Assembly (NCBI GenBank): GCA_031286615.1
Contig: JAITUA010000013.1
Coordinates: 372,001-436,000, forward strand
DNA: 64,000 bases
DNA from: Chryseobacterium sp.
GTDB lineage: Bacteria; Bacteroidota; Bacteroidia; Flavobacteriales; Weeksellaceae
Direction of reading: 5' to 3'
Part shown: positions 26,131 to 33,106 of the stretch, in pieces
How positions within the stretch are numbered: position 1 is the first letter of the stretch
How the letters are laid out: each line of letters opens with the position of its first letter
The notes under the pieces: generated by a model
The model's input: the letters and a program-made list of their open reading frames with translations, nothing else
What the model was told of the DNA's origin: nothing
Database searches by the model: none
Made by a program: the position numbers and the translations under genes

Positions 26131-27051
26131 TCAGCTTTCAAGATAGCGGTTCAAAGATTCCTGCAAATGATTGCGGATGTCATCAACTAAACCTTTAGGT
26201 TCCAGGACAGTGACTTCTTTTCCATAAGAAAGAATTTCCTGCATGAAATCATAAGTAGGGTGAAGGAAGAATTCAAAATAAATTTCCTCCGGAGTTTCTT
26301 TGGTTTCTTTCTGTGATTGGTGAAGAGGGAAGCTTCTGATATATTCTCCCTGATGGCGGCTGCATTTTAATACAATATTTTGTGGTTTCTGCTCCGTCAG
26401 ATTCATAACTCCGAATGCATTTTTAAAATGCTCTCTGAAATTATATTTGTACTTCTCTCTAAACTGATTTTTAGCTACATCAAGATAGTTGATCCTGTCA
26501 AGCCCGAATGATTTTAAAACCTTATCTTTTGTATCAATAGCAATAAGATACCATCGGTCTTTGGATTCTTTTAAGGCTAAAGGATGAACTTTTCTGGAGG
26601 TCATCAGTTTGTTTTTGTAATTGTAGTGTTCAAAACTTACAACCCTTTTATTTCGGATGGCAAAGAAGAGGTCATAAAAATTTTCCACACCGGTTGGCTT
26701 GCGGCTTTCAAAAAAGATAAAATCTGAGAAATTAGGATGGGTATTCATGGCGTTACTCACCTGAAAAGATTCCAGCAGTTTTTGGTTGTATTCATCCACT
26801 TCCATGATCGGGCGGCTCTCAATATAATATCGGTTGTCACCCTTTTTCTTATTATGAATAGAAAGATTGAAAAGATCGGAAATCTCCCGGATATCCCTCT
26901 GCAGGGTACGGATAGAGTAGCTCTTGATCTCAGCATCCTGAAATTCAAAAGAGTTTAAAAGATAGTCCTCCAGCTGGGAATAGGTAGCTGGAGAACTTTC
27001 TAATCTTTTTATAATTAAGGCATATCTTGTCAGATAAAAATCTTTTTTCAT
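26131..27051 (-). CDS. WYL-domain transcriptional regulator
   Basis: A 306-residue regulator: N-terminal winged helix-turn-helix (about 1-75, ending SIRTLQRDIREISDLFNLSI), a central WYL domain (about 125-195, with RKVHPLALKESKDRWYLIAID) and a C-terminal WCX-like domain (about 215-300). WYL regulators sense nucleic acids or other ligands; BrxR and CapW control BREX and CBASS islands, and PafBC controls a mycobacterial DNA-damage response. Its promoter carries a 20-bp palindrome at 27122-27141 that recurs in the same position at the next three minus-strand genes. That suggests it regulates itself and them (inference). Confidence 0.88.
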   Translation of the reverse strand: MKKDFYLTRYALIIKRLESSPATYSQLEDYLLNSFEFQDAEIKSYSIRTLQRDIREISDLFNLSIHNKKKGDNRYYIESRPIMEVDEYNQKLLESFQVSNAMNTHPNFSDFIFFESRKPTGVENFYDLFFAIRNKRVVSFEHYNYKNKLMTSRKVHPLALKESKDRWYLIAIDTKDKVLKSFGLDRINYLDVAKNQFREKYKYNFREHFKNAFGVMNLTEQKPQNIVLKCSRHQGEYIRSFPLHQSQKETKETPEEIYFEFFLHPTYDFMQEILSYGKEVTVLEPKGLVDDIRNHLQESLNRYLES

Positions 27052-27103
27052 TTCTTTTTTTTAGGGTACAGCAGAACTGTGTTTCAGGGTAAAGTTTATA
27101 AGA

Positions 27104-27141
27104 CAAATATATGCGGTTAATGCGACAAAACGTGTCGTGTT
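27104..27141 (-). promoter_or_regulatory. WYL-regulon promoter, site 1 (WYL gene)
   Basis: In the direction of transcription: 20-bp element AACACGACACGTTTTGTCGC (27141-27122), exactly 10 bp, then the -7 element TATATTTG (27111-27104). The element is a palindrome CGACA-N5-TGTCG that occupies the -33 region in place of a normal TTG. Same layout as the sites at 27433, 28697 and 29349. Confidence 0.8.
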
Positions 27142-27152
27142 TTATTTTTTAT

Positions 27153-27308
27153 CTAAAAAGTATCTTCCTCAAAATCTTCTCTCCAGAAGTTTTCAATAGT
27201 GTTGAGATAGTTTTCATAATCCATCTCAGCATTTTCGATATCGCTCCATTCTATAGTATAGAGGTTTTCATCGAAGACTATATCTGTTTTGTGATCTGGT
27301 GTTTCCAT
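27153..27308 (-). CDS. Small acidic protein, 51 residues, WYL-regulon member
   Basis: METPDHKTDIVFDENLY... is rich in Asp and Glu (WREDFEEDTF at the end), with no signal peptide or cysteines. The ATG at 27308 is chosen because the only earlier in-frame start, at 27449, would lie upstream of the promoter's -7 element at 27433-27440. That leaves a leader of about 120 bases. No family is recognised. Strong acidity and a regulatory site shared with its neighbours would fit an inhibitor, antitoxin or DNA mimic, but that is speculation. Confidence 0.6.
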   Translation of the reverse strand: METPDHKTDIVFDENLYTIEWSDIENAEMDYENYLNTIENFWREDFEEDTF

Positions 27309-27432
27309 GTTTTGTATTCTGGTGTTTTGGTTATATTTTGAACATATTTCAGGCTGTTCAGCATAAGTGCATGTTGAATTCAAAGGCTTTTTTAAATTTT
27401 TATAGATGGTTGTTTTGTGTCTTTTGATACTC

Positions 27433-27470
27433 CAAAGGTAATGGGGCAAAACGACAGAACTTGACGTGTT
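27433..27470 (-). promoter_or_regulatory. WYL-regulon promoter, site 2 (51-residue protein)
   Basis: In the direction of transcription: AACACGTCAAGTTCTGTCGT (27470-27451), exactly 10 bp, then -7 element TACCTTTG (27440-27433). Matches site 1 in sequence and spacing. Confidence 0.8.
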
Positions 27471-27533
27471 AAAAAAAATAATTTTAAAATATAATCTTTA
27501 AAGCTTATATTGATTAGTTATAAGGATTAAAGC

Positions 27534-28571
27534 TTATATTTTATTTCTAATGAGTTTTTGAACAATCTGATTCAGGATTTCTCTGTTGTCATCAATATAA
27601 CTTAATCCGGCCTGTATCAGATTTTCAATATTAGACCTTTTTACATTATCCATTGCAGGGGAAGCGTTTTTCAGTGAAGGATTCACGCGGTAATAGTTTT
27701 TCTGATTTCTCAAACCCAATGTCTGAAACATTTGCTCCAACTGATAATCTACCGTTTCTGCATTGGCAGACATTAAAATATCAATAATCGGGCTTACCCA
27801 GCCAATTTTTCCGGCTTTTTCCAGTTTTTTAAAAGAATAAGGTCTGGCTTCAATTCCTGTTCCGATAGAAACAATAATCATATCATTTACACTTGGGTAG
27901 TTGGCTTTCTGATGATTTTTCAAAACTTCTGCAAAAGGAATTTTTCTTGCTTCTGCATAAGCACAAAGGGCTGGATTATTGGCAAACATTCCTCCATCAA
28001 TCAGGCTGAAGATCTGGCCATACATCGATTTGATCTGTACCGGACTAAAATACGTTGGCGCAGCCGAAGTCGCTCTGCAAATATCTTTTACATAGAAGTT
28101 GTCTGTGCTGAGGTTGGCTTTCCATGAATTGAAAAGCTTTGCTCTTCTGTTTTCAATGTCGTAACTTGTTATTAAACATGGTTTTATCAGTTCTTTTAAT
28201 TCTAAATTTCCAAAAAAGTCATTTAAATTCCTTTCAAGGGATTCCTGTGGAATTTTTTCATTCAATAATCCGAATGGATTAACCAGTTTTTCCCAAAAGG
28301 AAACCTGGAAGATATCGCCGCCCTTTTCCGCATATAATTCTAATCCTTTCTGAATAGAATACTTTGCTTTTCGGGTTTCGTCGGGACATAGAATAATAGA
28401 CGCAATCAGACCTCCGGTACTGCTGCCTGCCACCAGATCAAAATAATCCCCAAGTTTTGCCGTGGGCTTATCATAATACTGGAGCTGTTCTTCTATGTAG
28501 CGTAGAATAATGCAGGTGATGATTCCTCTTATTCCGCCCCCGTCCAAAGAAAGAATGGTTGTCTTTTTCAT
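27534..28571 (-). CDS. Patatin-like phospholipase (CapV-like architecture)
   Basis: A 345-residue cytoplasmic hydrolase. From the ATG at 28571 it reads MKKTTILSLDGGGIRG: oxyanion-hole motif D10-G-G-G-I-R-G16, nucleophile elbow G49-S-S51-T-G, and catalytic Asp in LIDGGMFANNPA. This is a complete patatin Ser-Asp dyad, so it should cleave membrane phospholipids. Length and layout resemble the CBASS effector CapV, but no nucleotide-cyclase gene is present. The promoter at 28697-28734 carries WYL-regulon site 3. Starts 12 or 45 bases further upstream are also in frame. Confidence 0.88.
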   Translation of the reverse strand: MKKTTILSLDGGGIRGIITCIILRYIEEQLQYYDKPTAKLGDYFDLVAGSSTGGLIASIILCPDETRKAKYSIQKGLELYAEKGGDIFQVSFWEKLVNPFGLLNEKIPQESLERNLNDFFGNLELKELIKPCLITSYDIENRRAKLFNSWKANLSTDNFYVKDICRATSAAPTYFSPVQIKSMYGQIFSLIDGGMFANNPALCAYAEARKIPFAEVLKNHQKANYPSVNDMIIVSIGTGIEARPYSFKKLEKAGKIGWVSPIIDILMSANAETVDYQLEQMFQTLGLRNQKNYYRVNPSLKNASPAMDNVKRSNIENLIQAGLSYIDDNREILNQIVQKLIRNKI

Positions 28572-28696
28572 GTTGTTTTTCATTTTTTTAAAGAAAAATC
28601 TGGCTGCTTTAGACAAGTAAAACCAATAGATTTTCGAAAAAATGTCTATTGGTTTCAGCTTATTATAAAGATTGCTTTTGGTGTTTTCTTATAAAG

Positions 28697-28734
28697 CAAA
28701 GATAGATGGGGGAAGCGACAGAACTCGTCGTATT
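28697..28734 (-). promoter_or_regulatory. WYL-regulon promoter, site 3 (patatin gene)
   Basis: In the direction of transcription: AATACGACGAGTTCTGTCGC (28734-28715), exactly 10 bp, then -7 element TATCTTTG (28704-28697). The leader to the ATG at 28571 is about 120 bases. Confidence 0.8.
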
Positions 28735-28826
28735 ATAAATGATTTCAATTAATTTTGATAAAAAAACAGAGCTTTAAATCAGGGAGTTAGCTTGCTTGTG
28801 TTTTGTTAATATGAATAAATAAAAAA

Positions 28827-29327
28827 CTAAAACACAACATAATTCTGCTTGTCTCTAGGCATCTTCAAGAGTGTTCTCCAGGTGGTTTTTACAGTACCTT
28901 TTTTAGAAGGAATGCTCTTTTTTTCAAAATGAGGAAGATCCTTGAATGTTTTCCAGTTTCCGCCCCAGTCCCAGCCATGGCGGGCAAAGATCTTTACACA
29001 CTCATACCAGTCGGCAACTTTGTCATTATCCCAGTCTTTTACCGTATCCCAGCTTGCTGTTTTTCCGCCAATCATAAGGCAGATATCTACAGCAAGACCA
29101 TAATTGTGGATGCTTTGTCCTGCCTTAGCATTGGTCACCTTTTTTCCTGAAGTAATTCTTCCGATCGCATACAGTTTTTCCTGCTCCTCAAAAGATCTTA
29201 ATCCCTGGGTGATTCGTACTTTGGCTCTTCCGGTAAGGGCTTCATCACATTCTTGTATAATCTGCTTTACTTCATCTCTTACCATCGGGTGAAGTTTCTG
29301 AATTCGTTCTAAGGTTACTTTGTCCAT
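28827..29327 (-). CDS. M15-family peptidoglycan peptidase, endolysin type
   Basis: A 166-residue protein with the M15 zinc site: H74 and D81 in SIHNYGLAVDI and H133 in LPHFE, with RITQGLRSFEEQEKLYAIGR before them. This is the layout of phage L-alanyl-D-glutamate endopeptidases (Ply500/CwlK type). It has no signal peptide, so release to the wall would need a membrane breach or holin-like help. The ATG at 29327 is chosen because the -7 element at 29349-29356 rules out the start at 29351. WYL-regulon site 4 precedes it. No other phage genes are nearby. Confidence 0.87.
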   Translation of the reverse strand: MDKVTLERIQKLHPMVRDEVKQIIQECDEALTGRAKVRITQGLRSFEEQEKLYAIGRITSGKKVTNAKAGQSIHNYGLAVDICLMIGGKTASWDTVKDWDNDKVADWYECVKIFARHGWDWGGNWKTFKDLPHFEKKSIPSKKGTVKTTWRTLLKMPRDKQNYVVF

Positions 29328-29348
29328 ATTTCTTATTTTGTATGATAA

Positions 29349-29386
29349 CAAAAGTATAGAAAGGAAGCGACGGAACTTGACGTGTT
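29349..29386 (-). promoter_or_regulatory. WYL-regulon promoter, site 4 (M15 peptidase gene)
   Basis: In the direction of transcription: AACACGTCAAGTTCCGTCGC (29386-29367), exactly 10 bp, then -7 element TACTTTTG (29356-29349), 22 bases before the ATG. Confidence 0.8.
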
Positions 29387-29500
29387 TTATTTAATTTTTA
29401 TTGAAAATTCTATAGTGTTCAATCCAGATACAGAGGAATGATTGTGCCTGTGAAAAGGGATTGTATAAAATGTTTTTGTGAGCGAAATTATAACGTTAAT

Positions 29501-29520
29501 ACGACAAAATATGTCGCATT
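29501..29520. promoter_or_regulatory. WYL-regulon palindrome, site 5, upstream of umuC
   Basis: ACGACAAAATATGTCGCATT is close to site 1, including the flanking TTAAT. It lies 118 bp before the umuC start. On the minus strand, 10 bp further, is TAATTTCG; on the plus strand, 11 bp further, is TTCATTTG. Each has one mismatch to TAnnTTTG, so the direction served is unclear; it may act on umuC, on the M15 gene, or on both. Confidence 0.65.
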
Positions 29521-29604
29521 TAAAAAATTCATTCATTTGTTTTTCAGGCTGTTAAATATGATGTTAATTATAGCCTAAATGCTTATTTTATTCTTTAAAA
29601 ATTC

Positions 29605-29612
29605 TAATTTTG
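29605..29612 (+). promoter_or_regulatory. -7 promoter element near umuC
   Basis: TAATTTTG matches TAnnTTTG, 25 bases before the umuC ATG. It may be the basal umuC promoter, about 85 bp downstream of regulon site 5. Confidence 0.5.
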
Positions 29613-29637
29613 TATAGATATTTACTGTACAATTGTC

Positions 29638-30909
29638 ATGTATGCACTCGTAGATTGTAACAACTTTTTTGTTTCCTGTGAAAGGACCTTAGATCCTGAT
29701 CTTAAGGGCAGACCCGTTGTGGTTCTTTCCAACAACGATGGGTGTGTTGTATCCAGAAGTAAAGAAGCAAAAGACCTTGGAATTCCTATGGCAGCTCCGG
29801 CATTTAAGTACAAGGAGCTTTTTCAACAATATGATGTGAAAAGTTTTTCTGCAAAATTTGAATTGTATAATTATAAAAGCCAGCAGGTAATCAATATTGC
29901 GAAATCCTATGTTCTTGATCATGAAGTCTACAGTATTGATGAGCTTTTTCTTGATTTGACAGGATTTAAATACATTGATATGTATGAATATTGTCTTAAG
30001 ATCAGAAATGAGATTGACGAGAAAGAAAATATTCCGGTAAGTATAGGAATTGCTCCCACTAAGACTTTATGTAAAGTAGCGAACAGAATTGTAAAAGAGT
30101 TTCCGGATAATTTTAATGGAGTTTATATTCTGGACACTCCTGAAAAAATTGAAAAGGCATTGAAATGGCTTAATATCGGAGATGTTTGGGGAATCGGAAG
30201 AAGGCTGGCTGTCAAAATGAATGACAGTGGTATTTATAAAGCCTGGGATCTTCTCCAGAAACCTGAAATATGGGTTCGGAAGATTATGGGCATTCATGGA
30301 GTAAGGATGATTAATGAGCTGAAAGGAATTCGTCAGCTGGAGCTGGATACTCCTTCGCCTAAAAAATCTATAGCTGTTACCCGAAGCTTTATGCAGATGC
30401 TTACGAAAAAAGAAGAAGTAAGAGAAAGGGTAGAAACTTTTGGAATGTACTGTTCAGAGAGATTAAGAAAGCAGAATACCTGTTGTAAAATGATTACCGT
30501 TTTTGTGCAGACCAACCGTTTTAGGAAAGATCTGCCTGAATACAGAAATGCAATGACCCGGATTCTTTCCAATCCTACCAATTCATCAATTTTAATAGGA
30601 AGAGTGGTGAATGAACTTTTTGAAGCCATTTACAGAGACGGGTTTCATTACAAAAGAGCAGGAGTGATGGTGAATGATTTTGTGCCCGAGGATCAGAGAC
30701 AAATCAGCCTTTTTGAAGAAGATATACAAAACCAGCACCTTCCCGTAATGAAAGCTATGGATGCCATGAACAGGAAATACGGTAAGGATAAAGTGCGTCT
30801 TGGAAGCATGAGCGGTGAGAATACCTTCGGACGTGCAAAGCTGTCTCCGGAATATGAGGCTTTTCTGAAAAAAAATACATTACCAGAAGCTAACTTCAGG
30901 TTTCATTAA
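29638..30909 (+). CDS. umuC: Y-family DNA polymerase, UmuC (Pol V catalytic subunit)
   Basis: A 423-residue translesion polymerase. Palm-domain acidic residues D6 (YALVDCNNFF), D101 and E102 (YSIDELFLDL) are all present, with the helix-hairpin-helix GIGRRLAVKMND and a C-terminal little-finger domain. The tail QISLFEE resembles a beta-clamp-binding motif. UmuC normally works with UmuD'; no umuD or lexA lies beside it here. Instead a WYL-regulon palindrome stands upstream, suggesting DNA-damage control by another route (inference). Confidence 0.94.
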   Translation: MYALVDCNNFFVSCERTLDPDLKGRPVVVLSNNDGCVVSRSKEAKDLGIPMAAPAFKYKELFQQYDVKSFSAKFELYNYKSQQVINIAKSYVLDHEVYSIDELFLDLTGFKYIDMYEYCLKIRNEIDEKENIPVSIGIAPTKTLCKVANRIVKEFPDNFNGVYILDTPEKIEKALKWLNIGDVWGIGRRLAVKMNDSGIYKAWDLLQKPEIWVRKIMGIHGVRMINELKGIRQLELDTPSPKKSIAVTRSFMQMLTKKEEVRERVETFGMYCSERLRKQNTCCKMITVFVQTNRFRKDLPEYRNAMTRILSNPTNSSILIGRVVNELFEAIYRDGFHYKRAGVMVNDFVPEDQRQISLFEEDIQNQHLPVMKAMDAMNRKYGKDKVRLGSMSGENTFGRAKLSPEYEAFLKKNTLPEANFRFH

Positions 30910-30958
30910 CACTATTCCTCATTCAAAAATTCTGCATATTTTTCGTCTTTCTTTCTGA

Positions 30959-31231
30959 ATGAAAAATAAAACGTCTGAAATTAATAATTTAGTAAAGCAA
31001 TTGTCCCGGGAAAATTTTTTCGGATATGAGATGGTTGATTATTGGGATGGAGATACTGCAGTTCTAGGATTGCAGAAAGAAAATATTGTTGTCTATATTT
31101 CAACATTTTACAGTCCTGAAAGCAATCATTATGATATCATTATTGAAGAGTTCGAGACAGGTAAAATATTGAAATCAGGAGAAAATAAATCCTATGGTGA
31201 GCTTATTCATGACCTTCAATCTTTTTTCTAA
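30959..31231 (+). CDS. Hypothetical protein, 90 residues
   Basis: A small soluble protein (MKNKTSEINNLVKQLSREN...) with an alternating hydrophobic strand pattern and no signal peptide, metal motif or known domain. It follows umuC by 49 bp on the same strand and could be co-transcribed. No function can be given. Confidence 0.6.
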   Translation: MKNKTSEINNLVKQLSRENFFGYEMVDYWDGDTAVLGLQKENIVVYISTFYSPESNHYDIIIEEFETGKILKSGENKSYGELIHDLQSFF

Positions 31232-31265
31232 TAATCTTTCGAAATAATCTTTTTCTTCATTGTGT

Positions 31266-31877
31266 TTATTTTTTTTGGTATTTCCAGTTACGGCTTTTAC
31301 CTTCCGCTATCCATTCCAAAGCTTGCTCCAATCTTTTATTTCGGGTTGCTTCGGTTTTCGCTTCTGTCACCCAGGCAATATATTCCTTTCTGAATGACGG
31401 TGAAGCCTTTTCAAAAATATCCGAAGCTTTTGGATGAGCATTTAAAGCAGACTGAAAATAATCCGGAATTTCCATTTCTGTTTTGGAAGGTGGGGCTTTC
31501 TTCATGGTGACTCCCATATCCGTAAGTTCCATGGCTTCTTTTATTGCTTTTTTCAGCTGAGGTTTGGAGGGAAGATCTTCCATTCCTGTTATTTTTCCTA
31601 GGCTGAACATGGAGCTTCTTTCAGCAGTTGTTTCTATCTCCTTTAATGTTTTCATTTCCTGATGCAGCCAGAATCCCAAACTGCAGTATTGCTTGAAAGC
31701 TGTAATGGAACAAAGAATTTTGCCTTTATACATGAATGTAGGAAATTTCCATTTGATTGCTTCTTCTGCATCGGGGCAGACTTCGTGAACCGTTTCACGG
31801 AGGTAGCTTAAGATAGGTTTTGCAAAATCCTGAGATTTTTCAATGTATTCATCCACTTTTACGCTGTGTTTCTCCAT
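31266..31877 (-). CDS. YdeI/OmpD-associated family protein (DUF1801-like N-terminus)
   Basis: A 203-residue protein. The N-terminal part (EAIKWKFPTFMYKGKILCSITAFKQYCSLGFW) matches the DUF1801/YdhG-like domain. The C-terminal part (FRKEYIAWVTEAKTEATRNKRLEQALEWIAEGKSRNWKY) is the YdeI/OmpD-associated helical domain. The family has been linked to peptide and bacteriocin tolerance, but its biochemical role is unknown. Six bp separate it from the serine hydrolase gene upstream, so they may share a transcript. Confidence 0.85.
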   Translation of the reverse strand: MEKHSVKVDEYIEKSQDFAKPILSYLRETVHEVCPDAEEAIKWKFPTFMYKGKILCSITAFKQYCSLGFWLHQEMKTLKEIETTAERSSMFSLGKITGMEDLPSKPQLKKAIKEAMELTDMGVTMKKAPPSKTEMEIPDYFQSALNAHPKASDIFEKASPSFRKEYIAWVTEAKTEATRNKRLEQALEWIAEGKSRNWKYQKK

Positions 31878-31882
31878 AGTAT

Positions 31883-33016
31883 TTATTGGAATAATTGTAC
31901 AATTTCGTTCACAAAGAATTTTACCTGATCAGGCCTTCCTCTGTCATTTTTAGGATTGTTGGAGTAGCTGCCGGTTTTTACAATAACGATATTGTGCTCC
32001 GGAACCATAATAATATACTGTCCCTGTAATCCCAGGAAATAATAATGTTTGATGGGGTTGTCATGATTGATCCAAAGTCCCATTCCATAAATGTTTTCAG
32101 ATTTTTCTGTTGGGGTTCTCATCTGTTCAATAAAGTCTGCATTGAGAATCTGCTGATCCCCGACTTTTCCATCATTCAGAAGCAGCTGCCCGAGTTTAGC
32201 AAAATCTCTTGCATTGGAATGAATGCAGCAATACGTTTTCTCCATGCCATAATCGTCTGTGCTCCATTTCGCATTCTGTTCCATTCCCAAAGGGATCCAG
32301 AATTTTTCTGATAAATAGCTTGCCAAAGGTTGATTAAGAGCCTTTCTGAGGGCAAAACCAAGAAGCTGTGTAGAGCCGCTTTGATATTCAAATCTTGTTC
32401 CCGGTTCTTCTTTAAATTTTCTTGAGAATACAGCTTTTACAAGGCTTTTCCCATAATAGGCCTTGGCATTGGGAAGAAACGGATTATTGTAATTTTCATC
32501 CCAGTCCAGCCCGGATTCCATTTGGGCCAGATTTTTAAGGGTTACCTGATTTCCGAATGGTTTATTTTTAAATTCCGGATAAAAATCAGAGAACTTTTCA
32601 TCAATCGTAGGAATAATGTCATCTTCCAATGCTTTTCCCAGTAACATAACAGTCACTGCTTTCGCCATCGAAAAAGAATTGGTCTGTGAAAGCTGATTAT
32701 ACCCCTCCCAATATTGCTCATGAAGAATTTTTCCATTCCTTATTACAACAAAAGCGGCTGTTCTGGAATGTTTTAAATTGTCAACTAAATGTTTAGGTAA
32801 ATCCTTTTTGTTGTAATCCGGATCTTCCTCCCAGAGTTCAGGCTGCTCTGTGGCAATGGGATTTCCCGGGAAAAGATTTCCGTCATCAATATATGCACTT
32901 GATTTTCCTTTAAGATAGGTTTTGGAAATACCACTAAATAAATAATCATATCCCAGAAAATAAGCGGCTGCCGCACCAGCTACCGCTCCACCTATCATGT
33001 ACTTTAGTATTCTCAT
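31883..33016 (-). CDS. Membrane-anchored serine hydrolase, class C beta-lactamase fold
   Basis: A 377-residue protein with an N-terminal hydrophobic anchor rich in Ala and Gly (about 7-22). The nucleophile motif is S116-M-A-K119 in TNSFSMAKAV, and the second motif is YQS in RFEYQSGST. Esterases, D-aminopeptidases and beta-lactamase-like proteins share this fold, so a substrate cannot be assigned. Homologues are often called beta-lactamase family serine hydrolases. Confidence 0.88.
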   Translation of the reverse strand: MRILKYMIGGAVAGAAAAYFLGYDYLFSGISKTYLKGKSSAYIDDGNLFPGNPIATEQPELWEEDPDYNKKDLPKHLVDNLKHSRTAAFVVIRNGKILHEQYWEGYNQLSQTNSFSMAKAVTVMLLGKALEDDIIPTIDEKFSDFYPEFKNKPFGNQVTLKNLAQMESGLDWDENYNNPFLPNAKAYYGKSLVKAVFSRKFKEEPGTRFEYQSGSTQLLGFALRKALNQPLASYLSEKFWIPLGMEQNAKWSTDDYGMEKTYCCIHSNARDFAKLGQLLLNDGKVGDQQILNADFIEQMRTPTEKSENIYGMGLWINHDNPIKHYYFLGLQGQYIIMVPEHNIVIVKTGSYSNNPKNDRGRPDQVKFFVNEIVQLFQ

Positions 33017-33106
33017 TTTTTCATGAATGGGTCTCTAACAAATTTAGAATAATTTGGCTATAAAAATTAAAATGAATCATCAAATAAGTTATTTTTGTTC
33101 TTATTG

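Noticed and set aside
27309-27449. Upstream extension of the 51-residue protein to 98 codons
   Set aside because: The extended start would lie upstream of the -7 element at 27433-27440 and near the operator, so it would not be on the transcript.
27122-27470. Repeated GAACTT words read as ECF sigma -35 elements
   Set aside because: The word is in the wrong orientation for the genes served, and all sites are followed by the housekeeping -7 TAnnTTTG.
26131-29327. CBASS system
   Set aside because: A CapV-like patatin and a WYL regulator are present, but no CD-NTase, Cap2/Cap3 or other signalling gene is in the window, so the name is not justified.
28827-29327. Prophage remnant because of the endolysin-like M15 protein
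   Set aside because: No integrase, capsid, tail, holin or attachment repeats nearby. The promoter matches host neighbours, which argues for a domesticated gene.
29349-29520. The shared palindromes as LexA boxes
   Set aside because: They do not fit the LexA consensus sequences I know, and no lexA gene is in the window. The WYL gene carrying the same site is the simpler candidate.
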